A stretch of DNA of 64,000 bases from Lymantria dispar (taxonomy: Eukaryota; Arthropoda; Insecta; Lepidoptera; Erebidae), in assembly GCA_032191425.1 (NCBI GenBank), contig CM063459.1, positions 27,499,001 to 27,563,000 on the forward strand. The letters run 5' to 3'. This document shows, one piece after another, positions 1 through 10,297 of this stretch (within the stretch, counting starts at the first letter, position 1; each line of letters starts with the position of its first letter). The translations under genes and the position numbers were made by a program. The notes below the pieces were generated by a model that was given only the letters and a program-made list of their open reading frames with translations, was not told where the DNA came from and searched no databases.

Positions 1-2373
1 GTACAGCTGTCGGCACGTAGCACTGGGTCCGCCCACATTCGGCATTAGCCGCGAAAGGGCGGACGCCGCGCCGACAAACCGGGGAACAAGTCGATGGAGA
101 TGCTCCCGGAACCAAAAATGCCCGTCGAGCACCAGGTCCAAGTACTTCATGTGGGCCTGGATGCTGATGGTGACCGACTTCACGGTGATCGAAGCGCCGG
201 CATGAGGCCCGGCGGTACGAAGGCCATGGAACAAAAGGGCCTCCGTCTTTTCCAGGGCTACTCTCAACTCCAGCGCTTCGATCCGCCTGACAATCTCCTC
301 GGTGCCGAGAGTTGCCAGACGTGCCGCCTCCTCTAGCGTCCCACCTCGGGCTGTGACGAGTGTATCGTCGGCGTAGCAAATTACGCCCAGCCCGGGTGGG
401 AGGCTTCCTCTCAACGCCCAGTCGTAGCCGATGTTCCACAGGGTCGGACCCAGAACCGACCCCTGTGGGACACCGCACGTCATGGGCGTTCACACAACAT
501 CCCCTACTCGGTCAACGTGGAGGACGCTGCGCCCCTCCAAGTAGTCTGCCACCAGCCGCCTGAGGTACACCGGCACCCTGTGGTACCTCAGCCCCTCCCT
601 GATGCAGCTGAATGGCAGACTGTTGAAGGCGTTGGCAATGTCCAACGACACCGCCAACAGGACTCCTCCGCCGGTGACGGCCTCCGCTACCACGGCCTTC
701 AGGCGCAGTAGGGCCGCGATCGTCGAACGCCCCCTCCGAAAACCAAACTGGGCGTCCGACAGATCGGGCCCGACCCCGACGAGGTGCCGCTCGATGCGGG
801 CAGCCAACACCCTCTCCAGCAGCTTGCCCGCATTATCGAGCAGCACGATGGGCCTGTAGGCCGAGGCCGACTCAGGAGACCGTCCCGGCTTCGGCAGGAG
901 AACCAGCCTCCCCTCTTTCCAGCACCCAGGGAACTGCCCGGACGTCAAACAGGCGTCGAACAGTCCCCTGAGGCGTGGTCCCAGGTGCTCGAGGACCAGG
1001 GCCAGCACACGGTTCGGAATACCGTCGGGCCCGGGGGTGGTGGATTTCACTCGCATACGCGCCACCGCCGCCCCCATTTCCGGATCCGTGATGGGCGGAG
1101 CACTTTCATCGTCGGCCTCCCGGACGCTGTCCGGCGAAGCCATGACCGGGGGCGTGTGCTCCGCCTGCCGTGGAAAGAGGTCCTCGACAACTCTGTTGAG
1201 GAGGCTGGGCTGGCGAGTCTCGGTGAGGGGGGGGGCCCGCCCGCGGAGCTTGTTTAGCGCCGCGAGGTAAGGGCGACCCCAGGGAACACGCTCGAGACTG
1301 TCCAGCATCTCCCGCCGACTAACGTCCTTGGCGGTACGGACGGCCAGCCTGAAGGCAGACCGCGCACTGCGGTAAGCCTCGTACAGCTGGCCCTCCCGCT
1401 CAGCGTCGCGGTGACGCGCTCGGCTGCGGGTGTAGGCCCTCCGGGCACGTATGCACGTGGCCCGAAGGTCCGCCAATTCTTGGGACCACCAGGGGACCGC
1501 ATTCTTCGGGGGCAGACGCCGCACACGGGGTATGGCCGCATCGCAGATCTGCGTTAGCGCACAGCGGATGCGGCCAGCCTCGGCATCCACCCCGTCCGCC
1601 TAGGGCCGTGAGGACAGCCACGACTGAACGATGGCTGCCTCCGCCAACAGGTCCCGATCCAATCGACCCACAGCCCACCGCGGAAACGCGGGAGCTCCGT
1701 CCGCCGTGTGACCCCTGCTGGGCTGCAGGAGAGTCCGGGAGACCTCTATCCAGATGTATCGGTGGTCGGATAGGGTCTCAACCTCCTCCTGGACGCACCA
1801 GCTCCTCACACGTGCTGCGACATTAGGGCTAGCGAACGACAAGTCCACTATCGACCCGCCCTGCTGCCGCACGCACGTTTGCACCGAGCCCCTGTTCAGC
1901 AAACAGAGGCCCAGTGCCGCCGCCCACTCTTCGACCGCCCGCCCGCGGTCATTCGTCCTGGGGGACCCCCATGCCGTGGACTTGGCGTTGTAGTCCCCCA
2001 GAACGAAGACTTGGCGCGGTGCCAGTCGCCGTATCGAGGACCCCAGGATGGTAAGGAAGGCCCCGAAATCCGTCGCGCTCCTGTTAGGGGAGAAGTAAAC
2101 ACCAAATAGCGTAACCTCTCCCCAATCCGCCGCGACAAACCCGTCGCCCCTGTCCTTGAGCAACAAAGGCGGGGAATGCCACGACGTGGAGGCGACGATT
2201 GCCACAGAGCCGTCACTGCTGCCCAGCCAATTGGGCTGGTCAGGCACCACGTACGACTCCGCGGCTGCGGCTGCACCGATCAGCCACTCCGCCATGGCTT
2301 GCAGGAAAACGTCCTGTGCCTCGGCGGCGTGGTTGAGGTTGGCCTGCAGGAGGTGGTAGGATTCAGTCGCCAT
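1..2373 (-). pseudogene. R1-clade ORF2 (endonuclease-reverse transcriptase) with two nonsense codons, 3' part missing
   Basis: ORF2 starts at the ATG at 2371-2373. The first 257 codons form an AP-like endonuclease: LQANLNH, VLGDYNAKSTAWGS (DxN type) and TLSDHRY (SDH) are visible. A TAG at 1600-1602 then interrupts the frame. The same frame resumes with the linker and RT: TTPGPDGIPNRV, AYRPIVLLDNAGKLLERV, QFGFRRGRSTIAALL and VSLDIANAFNSLPF. A TGA at 490-492 replaces a CGA codon kept in the other copy (C to T at a CpG), after which the frame is again open to base 1 and includes GVPQGSVLGP and the catalytic CYADD. No frameshift is seen. Two stops make it non-functional as written; the C-terminal zinc finger lies outside the window. 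Confidence 0.85.
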
Positions 2374-4820
2374 TAGTGGGCCGTATCCATCACCTCCTCC
2401 ACGCTGGCGGGCGATCGGGTCGCGCTAGGGGCGGGAGCAGCTGGGGTCGTCGGCCCGCTACGCCCCTTTGGGGCCGAAACCGGGGGTCTGCACTCCCTGC
2501 CCCCCATGCGGTGCTTGGCGGGCCTATTGCCCGCCGCACACGCGGGGCAGTGGGGAGTGGCGGCGCACGATGCCGCCTTATGCCCGGGTTGACCGCAGCG
2601 GAAACAAAGGTCGCTGCAGTCAAAGCAGTTAGTGCATGTTGGCCGAGTGTGTCCGACCGCCATGCACTTGTAGCACCTCGCAGGCCGGGACTCCAGCACG
2701 GTCACCCGCGCCGAGCTCCAGCCCACGAGGAGCCTGCCTGAGTCGGCCAATTGCTTGGCCGACTCCACCGGGCACTGCACCCAGGCAGCACCGACGCCGC
2801 CCGGACCAGGGCGGATGGCGCCAATTCGGACGGTGTCCACGGGACACCCGGTTTTCGAGACGATGGCCTCCCGGATGTCATCCACCGTCACAGAGTCGTC
2901 CAGACCCGCGACGCGCAGTTCTGCACACTTGACGGGTCTGGCGATCTTGACGCCATCCTCCGCAGAGAACAATCCCCGCAGCTTGGCCGCCATGCTATCG
3001 GCCGTCTTGGCGCCCTCGGCCCCAGGGAACTCCAAAATTCGAGCCCCTGTCCGGGCCTTGCGGGTCCTGGCTTCGACGCCGCCTAAATCGGAGACGTTTA
3101 GCTCCCGCCGGGTTCGACTTAAGACGGCCTCATAGCTGAGGCCGTTTTCGGCCGCCTCAGGCAGCACGGTGATCACCACCGCGGCTGACTTCGGCGGCCG
3201 GAGCCTCCTGCGCGACCTCTTCTTACCGGCTCCTGCCTTGGGAGCGGAGGCTTTAGCGGCACTTTTGGCTTCCGCTCTCCTCTTTTGACCGCGACTCTTC
3301 CGGCTGCGCTCAGCCGTCTGCCAGCCCTCTTCGGGCGCAATAGTCGCGTCGCTAGGCGCAGCAGTCACCATCGCGGCTGCGTTGGCCGCCGCCGACGGTG
3401 CAGTTGCCGGCGGCGGCTTGGGTCCGGTCTTGGCAGGAGCCGGTGCCGCCGTCTTCTTGGCGGCGGGCCCCTTCGGATTTGGTCCACCAACGGCTGCAGC
3501 GTAGCTCCCTACGTGCCCACCCTGGCAGGGTAGCGCAGCAGTGGCTGACGCCATGACCTTCGGTCTGTCCGCAGCAAGCGGTGGCCGGAGACGGGGCCCC
3601 GGAGGCAGAGACAGTCTCTCCTTCAGAGCCGCCATGCGCGCGTCCAGCATTTTGCCGACAACCTTCACTATGGTGCGCATGGTCTGGTCTGGCACGCCAT
3701 CCACTGCGGGCAGCGAGACCGCTTCGGCCGGCTGGGTCCTCTTGGGGCTCGCCGCAGCACGAGTCGGCGTAACGGGGACGGCAGGGGCGGCGGCAGGGCC
3801 GGCGGTTGCTGGCAGCGCAGTTTTCGTCAGCTGCGCGACCTGGCGCCGCAAGTCGGCCATTTGCTTGGCCAACTCGCGGTTCGCCTTCTGCACCGCCGAC
3901 AGTTCCTTCGCCAAGGCCTTGTTCTCCTCCTGCAGGCCTGAAACTTCGCCACCAAGGCGAGCGTTTTCAGCTTGCAGGGTGGCAACATTGGCAGCTGGGG
4001 GATCGCCACCCACAGCGGGCTCAGCAGCCGCCGTGTCGGTGGGAGGGATGTCCACCAGCACCCTCATCATCCTTTCGGCAGCCGCCTCATTTGCCCGTTT
4101 ATGGGCCTCGGTCCTGCGTGCCATGCTGATCGGCGATGGAGTTGCCGACCTTGCCGCTACTACCGCGCCGCCTCGCCCCCTACGAGAGGCCGGGACTTTG
4201 GGAGGAGGCATAATGGTGCTACTCCCCTCGGAGGATCCCGAGCTGCCACCCATATTCAAGGGCCGCTTCCGCACCGTCGAGGGGAGGGCCTCCTCCCCAA
4301 CCTCTAGGGCTGCCGCCAGGGCCGATGCTGGAGACCGGGATGACCCACCAACGGTCTCTACAGCCGACATGTCGGTGTCCGACGGCTCTGCGGCAGTACT
4401 GCCGCCCTCGTCAGCAGTCGGAGTGGCTGCAGCAGCCTCCCTTGCCAGTCGCTCCTGCCTGGCCAGCTCGCGCCTCTTGACGCTAGTGGCCTTCCCCGTC
4501 CCCATATTTTTTCGTTTTTTCCTCTTTTTTGGGACCACTTGTGTCGCCGGGCCCTCGGCTGATCTTGGAGCCTCAAGTGCCAGACTAGCAACAGAGCTGC
4601 AGCCGGACGAGGCATCTCCCTCCTCTGTGCCAGTTTTGCTGTAGCATGGCAAGGCTTTAATGTGGGAACTAGAATTCCCGTTCCTGTGGATGGTATTGGG
4701 CGTCTCACCCCTCCTATCTGCAACGTCGTTTGAGAAACAAGTATCCATAACAGTTCCCACGAGTATGGGAGAAAAGAGGTCGACCCGGGCAGAGATCCCG
4801 ATACCCGGGCAAGCGTACAT
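2373..4820 (-). CDS. R1-clade ORF1 (gag-like, CCHC zinc-knuckle protein), open
   Basis: An uninterrupted 815-codon ORF. ORF1 proteins of this clade bind element RNA and form the ribonucleoprotein used in retrotransposition. Visible parts: a Lys/Arg-rich segment near residue 95-125, long Ala/Pro/Ser-rich low-complexity stretches, a coiled-coil-like segment around residues 280-335 (LQAENARLGGEVSGLQEEN), and a conserved C-terminal half ending in CCHC knuckles (CYKCMAVGHTRPTC, CFRCGQPGHKAASC) plus a third Cys/His cluster. The first Met at 4820 is used for length; an internal Met at about 4748 is equally possible. The stop TAA overlaps the ORF2 ATG by one base, an arrangement that in SART1 supports termination-reinitiation. 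The homologous ORF1 of the second copy carries a stop, so this is the better preserved gag. Confidence 0.8.
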   Translation of the reverse strand: MYACPGIGISARVDLFSPILVGTVMDTCFSNDVADRRGETPNTIHRNGNSSSHIKALPCYSKTGTEEGDASSGCSSVASLALEAPRSAEGPATQVVPKKRKKRKNMGTGKATSVKRRELARQERLAREAAAATPTADEGGSTAAEPSDTDMSAVETVGGSSRSPASALAAALEVGEEALPSTVRKRPLNMGGSSGSSEGSSTIMPPPKVPASRRGRGGAVVAARSATPSPISMARRTEAHKRANEAAAERMMRVLVDIPPTDTAAAEPAVGGDPPAANVATLQAENARLGGEVSGLQEENKALAKELSAVQKANRELAKQMADLRRQVAQLTKTALPATAGPAAAPAVPVTPTRAAASPKRTQPAEAVSLPAVDGVPDQTMRTIVKVVGKMLDARMAALKERLSLPPGPRLRPPLAADRPKVMASATAALPCQGGHVGSYAAAVGGPNPKGPAAKKTAAPAPAKTGPKPPPATAPSAAANAAAMVTAAPSDATIAPEEGWQTAERSRKSRGQKRRAEAKSAAKASAPKAGAGKKRSRRRLRPPKSAAVVITVLPEAAENGLSYEAVLSRTRRELNVSDLGGVEARTRKARTGARILEFPGAEGAKTADSMAAKLRGLFSAEDGVKIARPVKCAELRVAGLDDSVTVDDIREAIVSKTGCPVDTVRIGAIRPGPGGVGAAWVQCPVESAKQLADSGRLLVGWSSARVTVLESRPARCYKCMAVGHTRPTCTNCFDCSDLCFRCGQPGHKAASCAATPHCPACAAGNRPAKHRMGGRECRPPVSAPKGRSGPTTPAAPAPSATRSPASVEEVMDTAH

Positions 4821-5194
4821 TTGTATCCCAACACAGGGGGTCCGCAGGTACCCTGGCTGGGGGCGCGCTAACGACTGAACAACCCATCAGCCATGCATCC
4901 TCTCGCCGCGTGCCAGAACTTAGGATTCTGGGTGATTTTTTTATAGAGGTTTTCTTCCTCGCGGTCCAGGTGGTTAAGCCAAGACCCTCGCTCCTGAATC
5001 TAGGCCTCAAGACAAATGTCCCGAAGCAAGAATCAGGTCTACGATTTGTCGCGTTTGGCAAATGCCTGCCCAGTCCTCAAATGAATGAGTGACCGGGCCC
5101 GTCGAATTTTCGCATCCAATACCCTCTACAATTACAATTGGAGCGAATTTGGGGCATCCCACAAACTGGGCCCCCCCTCGGGCCAGATATTTGC

Positions 5195-5240
5195 CACGAG
5201 CGACAATTCCAGAGAGCAGTCCAAGGAATTGTCGCTCGTG
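5195..5240. repeat. 16-bp perfect inverted repeat (hairpin) near R1 copy-1 5' end
   Basis: CACGAGCGACAATTCC at 5195-5210 and its exact reverse complement at 5225-5240, separated by a 14-nt loop. It lies in or just upstream of the 5' UTR of R1 copy 1. The RNA or the DNA could fold into a strong hairpin; function unknown. Confidence 0.8.
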
Positions 5241-5296
5241 CCCAGGGTACACCACGCAGAGGTTTCTGGCGTAGCACCCCATCTTTGTGCAGTCTA

Positions 5297-5347
5297 GAGA
5301 TTGTTATTCCGAGGCTGGATGTAATTTGTGTCCGTTAATTGTATCCT
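5297..5347 (+). repeat. SINE-T tail fragment
   Basis: The words GGATGTAATTTGTGTCCG and TTAATT match the body of the tRNA-derived SINE-T copies at 15142 and 55004. Only about 50 bp of the body remain, with no A/B boxes. Confidence 0.5.
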
Positions 5348-5778
5348 AAGAGATGACTGAGGGATTATTCAATCACGTATATGCATTCCGCATTCCGTGT
5401 GGTGACGGCTTAGAATAATAACGTATAGAAGGATAGTGTCCATACTTCGAGCGATCGAAAACATGAAGCCAAACATACAAAATGCGTGCAGGCTGTACAA
5501 ATTATGAAATAAAATGTTGTTTTTTTTTTTAACATAAATCGTTGAAATACTTTTAAAAGTAATGTTAATACACATTTTATGTTTTTCAAATATGTTGTGA
5601 CACCATTTGAATGCACAAACCGTCATAATTACCTATTTATTTTTTAAGAGTTGCGTACGTACGTGCAGTACAGTGACCTTGTGCATTATGGAACGGTACG
5701 GCGTAAGCTCCATTAGGGTCCAATTGAAATGCTTCATTTTTTGTGCGCGGAATTACCTTCTATATGTTATTATTCTAA

Positions 5779-5935
5779 GGGTGACGGAGTAAGAATACAA
5801 TTCATTATCCTCTCTCTTGCCCGAGGGTGTTGTAAAAGGCGACTAAGGTATTTTAATGAGCAAATAAGATCTTTGAAAGGGAAGGAAAAATGGATATAAA
5901 ATCCTATATCCGTCCGACAAGCGTAGTGAGGAAAA
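5779..5935 (+). repeat. SINE-A copy, 3' truncated and diverged
   Basis: Begins GGTGACGGAGTAAGAATAC and includes the core module GTTGTAAAAGGCGACTAAGG and a degraded AAATCCTATATCC segment. The 3' third with the (ATG)n tail is not recognisable. About 350 bp upstream (5395) a 20-bp piece of the same head also occurs. Confidence 0.7.
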
Positions 5936-6340
5936 ACGGGACGGCTGAAGACATCGGGACAGACAACCTTGAAACAGGAATGTCCCATTAAGAACAGGAC
6001 GTATGATGACGTTAGTTAAATGAAGTATACAAAAAATGTATGTATGTATATATGTACACATAAGAATTTATACTTCTAGTATAACAAGATAAAAATCTTT
6101 CTAAAAATGTTATCGTTCGCGTTACCCTACGTTTGTTAAAAAAACGGCACTAATAACAGACAAAATGTATGTAATACATTGAATGTTTCATTATAACGCG
6201 TTATCTAGTTGACATTTGTGACGGTGTGCTACCTAACAGGGTGTTAGGTTTTTCGTCACTGTGCGTATAGTGAAAATTTACTCTCATTATTTTCCCTAAC
6301 ACTTCAAAAGGAGGAACTTCAAAAACGACACAGATGAAAA
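5936..6340. other. AT-rich stretch without recognised feature
   Basis: I see no coding frame and no repeat family here that recurs in the window. Confidence 0.5.
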
Positions 6341-6790
6341 AACCGTCACTCAGGACGCCTGGCAGATGTGAAACATCAAAATAATTTTGTACAAGTATTG
6401 CATAAAAGAAAAGATTACGACAAGAACTAATATGGCATAAAGTAATAATAAAATATTACGATATTTTTTCCAGAAAATGATGATTTTTGTTCAATAAACA
6501 TTTATTTTTATTAGTATACACTATAGGTATGCGAGCTCAGTGCGGCGAGAGAGATAGCGCATAGGCGCTTGCGAATAACATCGCGTCGCTCCGTCTCACT
6601 CACACACTACTACGTATAGACCACGAGCATGGCGTTAACGCCACGCTACAACAATCAGGTTTACCCTCGCATATTCCATCGTACACCATGACGTTATAAC
6701 GCCACGAGCTGTTTACGCCATGCCAACAATCAGGTTCACCCTTGTCTATAGATGTTTCACATCAAAAACGAACATAAACTAGCAGCTATT
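6341..6790 (-). repeat. Repeat J, near-complete copy
   Basis: About 450 bp bounded by GATGTGAAACATC (6365-6377) and GATGTTTCACATC (6751-6763). The interior contains the palindromic GGCGTTAACGCC and two CAACAATCAGGTT words. Read on the minus strand it matches the copy at 56515-57010, including a shared GTCGTAA segment and a TTTTCTGGAAAAA word. A lone right end is present at 58865. Superfamily unknown; no ORF. Confidence 0.65.
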
Positions 6791-7245
6791 TCTAGCAGTG
6801 AAATAAAAGCTTATTCATTCGTTTAACACCAGCAAAGGTGATAAAACGTTATATTATATTCGTAACTATTATTTATATTAAAACATAATTTCTTTGTCTC
6901 AAAGTGTTAAAACTTACATAGTACAGTCGCGTTTAGTTTGTCTCTACAAAGTGTTAAACTTCAGTACAGTCATAACCAGTCAAAAGCTAACACCTAGTTT
7001 ACCGTTATCACAGTTCATACATCATTAAAGTTTTCATTGGGGAAGTACTGTCGCGTACAAAAATGGTAATATAATGTTGTACAACAGTTTCATTGTGTAA
7101 ATACAAACTAAGTATATTTTACGCGAAACGGGAGAATGTTTTGCGCACAGATGTTTTGTTTCTGTTGCGACTAGTGGCGTTTGATATACATGGTGTTGTC
7201 TAAATTTATATTACATTTTATAATTATTTGACCGACTGCAGAGAT
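6791..7245. other. AT-rich stretch without recognised feature
   Basis: Short CAGTCG- and GTGTTAAA-containing words recur locally (AAAGTGTTAAA near 6900 and 6950), but no ORF or family member was identified. Confidence 0.45.
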
Positions 7246-7692
7246 TGCGTGTGGTGACGGAGTAAGAAAGCAATTCATCACTCCATATCTTACCCGTGGA
7301 TGTCCTAAAAGACGATTAAGGGATATAATGTGCATATAATATCTGTATAAGTCATGGATGCACAGATCGCGGCCCGCCGGTCGAATACTGGTGGCCCGCC
7401 GACAGCAAAAATAATACTCTCGTACATTCGAAAAATATTGAATGCAATACATTATTATCAATTCTTTATTGTCTTTAATTACCTATACTTCTGGCGGCCC
7501 GCCATCAGTTCATGCCCGAGTGGAACCTAGTCTTAATAAGTCTGTGCATCCCTGGTATAAGAGAAGGAAAACTCGAAATGAAACCCTATACGAACATGTT
7601 TGACCAGCATGGTATAGTAAATTCCCTCCTTTTGTGGAGGAGACCCGAGCTCAACAGTGGGACGTATGTGGGCTGCGATGATAATGATGAGA
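7246..7692 (+). repeat. SINE-A copy split by a hAT MITE
   Basis: The 5' half (7246-7352) and the 3' half (7555-7692, ending in GGGCTGCGATGATAATGATG) together make one SINE-A. Removing 7353-7554 and one copy of the 8-bp duplication gives a continuous element. Confidence 0.8.
7353..7554. mobile_element. hAT-type MITE, 202 bp, nested in SINE-A
   Basis: Terminal inverted repeats CATGGATGCACAGA (7353-7366) and, in reverse complement, CAGGGATGCACAGA (7541-7554), one mismatch in 14. Flanks GTATAAGT (7345-7352) and GTATAAGA (7555-7562) form an 8-bp TSD with one mismatch. CAGGG-type termini and an 8-bp TSD are typical of the hAT superfamily. The interior has three GGCCCGCC words and no ORF, so it is non-autonomous. 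Confidence 0.8.
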
Positions 7693-7977
7693 GGTGGTTT
7701 AGTGGTTAACATATCGAACTATCATGCCAAGTGGCACGAATACATTTTCAACATAGAACAATCCACAAGTTATTGGTTCTTAGTACAGAATGTTACTTTT
7801 AAAACTGGTATTTAATGATGATGATGATAGACTGTTATCTTTATAAAACTAGTATTTACGGAACTATTACACATATGAAAAAAAAAGTTTTTCATTTTTT
7901 ATCAACTTATGCAATTATATTTTTTTATTTTTTTATTTATGCAGTATTTTTTTTTTCTTTGATATTAATTCAAGTTA

Positions 7978-8239
7978 CACGTCTGAGTAGTAGCAATTTG
8001 TTACTGCGCTTCATTCGGTGAGCGAAAGAGCCGGAAGCCAAACTTTCTGCGGGTGATTGCGTGTGGAGGGTTTTGGTGGTGTCCTTGGTATTACCGAGCC
8101 TAAATGCACGCATTCACACTCCCTTCACTTTCTGCGCGGTAGGCAACGGCCTTGTAAAGGTCCATGAGCGATAGCAACTCTTACCATCAGGTGTACTGTT
8201 TGCTCGTTTGCCACCGTTTGCAATAAAAAAAAAAAAAAA
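7978..8239 (+). repeat. Retroposon F, 5'-truncated, poly(A)-ended
   Basis: Matches F copies at 15880, 17228, 23123 and 34430 from CTGAGTAGTAGCAATTTG to CCACCGTTTGCAATAAA followed by a 15-A run at 8225-8239. The 5' 80-90 bp of the full F sequence are absent. The poly(A) end implies LINE-mediated copying. Confidence 0.75.
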
Positions 8240-8805
8240 CAAAACACTTTTTGGGCGATAAGAAAACAAATGTACTATAATATGTATAACAATAAAGGCG
8301 GTTTGGATTACTACTGTCATCCGCTGAAGATTGTTGGGACCGTTAGAAAACGCGCGAAAACACTTTTGTGACGTAAGCTACGCAAAGCAGTGGCACGTGT
8401 GCGCACCGAGATGGACGAACGCAGAATATGTCGGGCTGTCGGCGACCGTACGCTCGGCCGAGCTGCCGCCACCCGAGTACCATGTAGCTCGTACCATGTA
8501 GCTAGCTACATGGTAGGAAGGTGTGAGGTTTTATTTTCGTTACGGAATTTCTTGATAAAAGCTATGCTACAGCTTAATTATTTAACCGACTTAAAAAAAG
8601 AGGAATTATTTATTTATATTGCGTATTTTCTTGCGTTATTATTTCGGTTTCACTTTCCCAACATTTTAAAAGCTTCACCGTTCATGGTTACAGAATGAAT
8701 TATACCTTTTAAAGTATAGTTCTCATGGGACGGTAACGGTTCGTTACGTAACGTGTTACGGCACCAGTCTGTCTTTTTATTTCATCTTATTATCTCGCCC
8801 ATCTG
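8240..8805. other. Unassigned stretch with a 24-bp palindrome and a GTTACGTAACG word
   Basis: Contains a perfect palindrome at 8492-8515 and, at about 8740-8775, a CGTTACGTAACGTGTTACGG segment that recurs in inverse orientation at 21743-21768, perhaps the terminus of a DNA transposon. No convincing coding frame. Confidence 0.4.
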
Positions 8806-9035
8806 TGTGGTGACGGAGTAAGGATACAATTCACTACTCCCTATCTTGCCCGTGGGTGTCGTAAAAGACGACTAAGGCATTACTATGCTTATAGCATCTG
8901 TGCAAAAGAAAGAAAAATCGAAATAAAACCTTATACCAACCCGTCTGAACAGCGTAGTATAGTAGGTCAATTTCTCTCTCATTTTGGAGGAGGTCGAGCC
9001 CAGCAGTGGGACGTATATGAGACGAGATGATCATC
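8806..9035 (+). repeat. SINE-A copy, full length
   Basis: Runs from TGTGGTGACGGAGTAAGG through the TCGTAAAAGACGACTAAGG core, AAACCTTATACCAACCCG and GAGCCCAGCAGTGGGACG to a short GAGATGATCATC tail. Confidence 0.85.
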
Positions 9036-9044
9036 TTGCCTATA

Positions 9045-9180
9045 ATAGGAAGGTAATTGACCTACTATACAATGCTGATCAGACAAATTGATATAGAGTT
9101 TAATGTAGAATACCCCTTCTTTTACATAAATACTTTCTACATGTTATATCTCTGAGGGGTCTTTTACTACGAACATGGGC
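9045..9180 (-). repeat. SINE-A fragment, inverted next to the previous copy
   Basis: On the minus strand it shows degraded CATTGTATAGTAGGTCAAT, AAACTCTATATCAA and GTAAAAGACC segments. It lies tail-to-tail with the SINE-A at 8806-9035. Confidence 0.6.
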
Positions 9181-9207
9181 AAAAAAGTGGTAGTTAATTA
9201 TATTCCT

Positions 9208-9422
9208 ACTAGCAACCCGTCCTCGTTTTCGCTTCGGTTTCAGTCGCCTTACCACCTAGTTCCCGTTAGCCTGAGAATACCGGGATAAATATAGCTATAT
9301 TACACCCTGATAATATAGCTTTCCATTAGTGAAAGAATTTCTGAAATCGGGTTGGTGGAACCGTGAAGGCGTAACAAACAAACAAACTTACTTTCGCATT
9401 TATAAGATTGCTAAGGATTCCT
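9208..9422 (-). mobile_element. Hel-D (Helitron-like, non-autonomous)
   Basis: On the minus strand it starts TCCTTAGCAATC...GCGAAAGTAAG, contains GCTATATTATCAGGGTG and CGGTATTCTCAGG, and ends GGGTTGCTAGTA. TC starts and CTAGT ends resemble the Helitron-like repeats common in Lepidoptera. No ORF. Confidence 0.65.
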
Positions 9423-9671
9423 ATCATTACACATTAATTATTGTATGAATGATCAATTACAATTTAAAATAAAATCTAAACTGACTAACAAGCAACAAAA
9501 TCAATTAGAAGTCTTTTTTTAATTAACTTATATAATATTCTTTAGAGAGTTCTTAATTATATTCATGACGAGATCGTTCATTATTTTTGTTTAGGGTCTC
9601 ATATTTTTTTTTAAGTTTTAGTACGTTCTATACACAGTTCTGAAATTTGTTATTATTCATAATTTCTTTAA

Positions 9672-10135
9672 GAAATCATCATCCTCATATACGTACCACT
9701 GTTAGGATCTCACAAAACTCGAAACAAAACCCTATTCTGGCACATCTTTGCAGGTGACTGGACCGGGGACTTTATTCCGGCACCCGCAGAGAGACTGACC
9801 GCGCGACCGCAACCGACGTTCCGGGACAGGGACGTCGAGAGGTGAGGGTACCCGAAAGGGTATTCCGTCGGGTCAATCACTGAGGACAAGGAACTCGGCA
9901 CTGGTGGTCGGTCCAACGACGAAGGCGACGTGGGTACGGGTGGGTTATGGACCCGCGCGTCTCCTTTCTTCGCCCCGGATGGAGAGGGCCGCGTGGGCGC
10001 TTACCATAGCCCACCCATAAAAAAAAATGCTAACACATCTTACCAGCGTCGTATAGTAGGTTCATTTTTCACCAATCATGGAGATGGTTAGAGCCCAACA
10101 GTGGGAGATATATGAACTGAAATGATGAATAATAA
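9672..10135 (+). repeat. SINE-A pieces interrupted by an R1-type 3' end
   Basis: A short inverted SINE-A piece (about 9674-9710) precedes a plus-strand segment AAACTCGAAACAAAACCCTA (ending at 9734). After the R1 fragment the same SINE resumes with ACCAGCGTCGTATAGTAGG and ends near 10135 with an ATGATGAATAATAA tail. Confidence 0.7.
9749..10027 (+). mobile_element. R1-type 3'-UTR fragment with poly(A), inserted at CCTA^T of SINE-A
   Basis: The sequence aligns with the 3' UTR of the R1-type element at 27235-27505: GTATTCCGTCGG, ACGGGTGGGTTATGG, CGCCCCGGATGG, and CTTACCATAGCCCACC before the A run. The flanks TTCTGGCACATCTT (9735-9748) and TGCTAACACATCTT (10028-10041) form a 14-bp TSD with 11 matches. 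It is severely 5'-truncated, with no coding sequence left. Confidence 0.8.
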
Positions 10136-10297
10136 CAACTAATGAGAGTGGCTCGCGACTAGAAGACCTGCCGTCTGTCTAGTCCCCACAGCTGTTTAGC
10201 AAAAGTTATTTTGTTACATAATTATACAGAACAAATAAATGAATTATAAAGAAATGAACCCCATGTGGTGACGGAGTTAGAGTACAATTCTCAGTTA

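Larger units (their letters stand above)
1..5296 (-). mobile_element. R1-clade non-LTR retrotransposon, copy 1 (3' end cut off by window)
   Basis: A GC-rich two-ORF non-LTR retrotransposon read on the minus strand: 5' UTR (about 4821-5296), ORF1 gag-like protein, then ORF2 with AP-type endonuclease and reverse transcriptase. ORF1 and ORF2 share a TAATG stop/start at 2371-2375. The layout, the ORF2 opening (LLQANLNH) and the zinc knuckles of ORF1 match the R1 clade, which includes R1, TRAS and SART elements. The 5' UTR aligns by eye with that of the second copy at 46874-53126 up to about position 5000; its exact 5' end is uncertain, so 5296 is a guess. The 3' end lies outside the window, so no target site duplication can be checked. 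No 28S rDNA or TTAGG repeat is seen beside it. Confidence 0.82.

Noticed and set aside
3541..4644. 367-codon plus-strand open frame
   Set aside because: Antisense shadow of the R1 ORF1 (GC-rich, Ala/Pro/Ser-rich); no independent motif.
6225..6262. Telomere-like TTAGG words
   Set aside because: Only isolated ACCTAAC and TTAGG words, no tandem (TTAGG)n.
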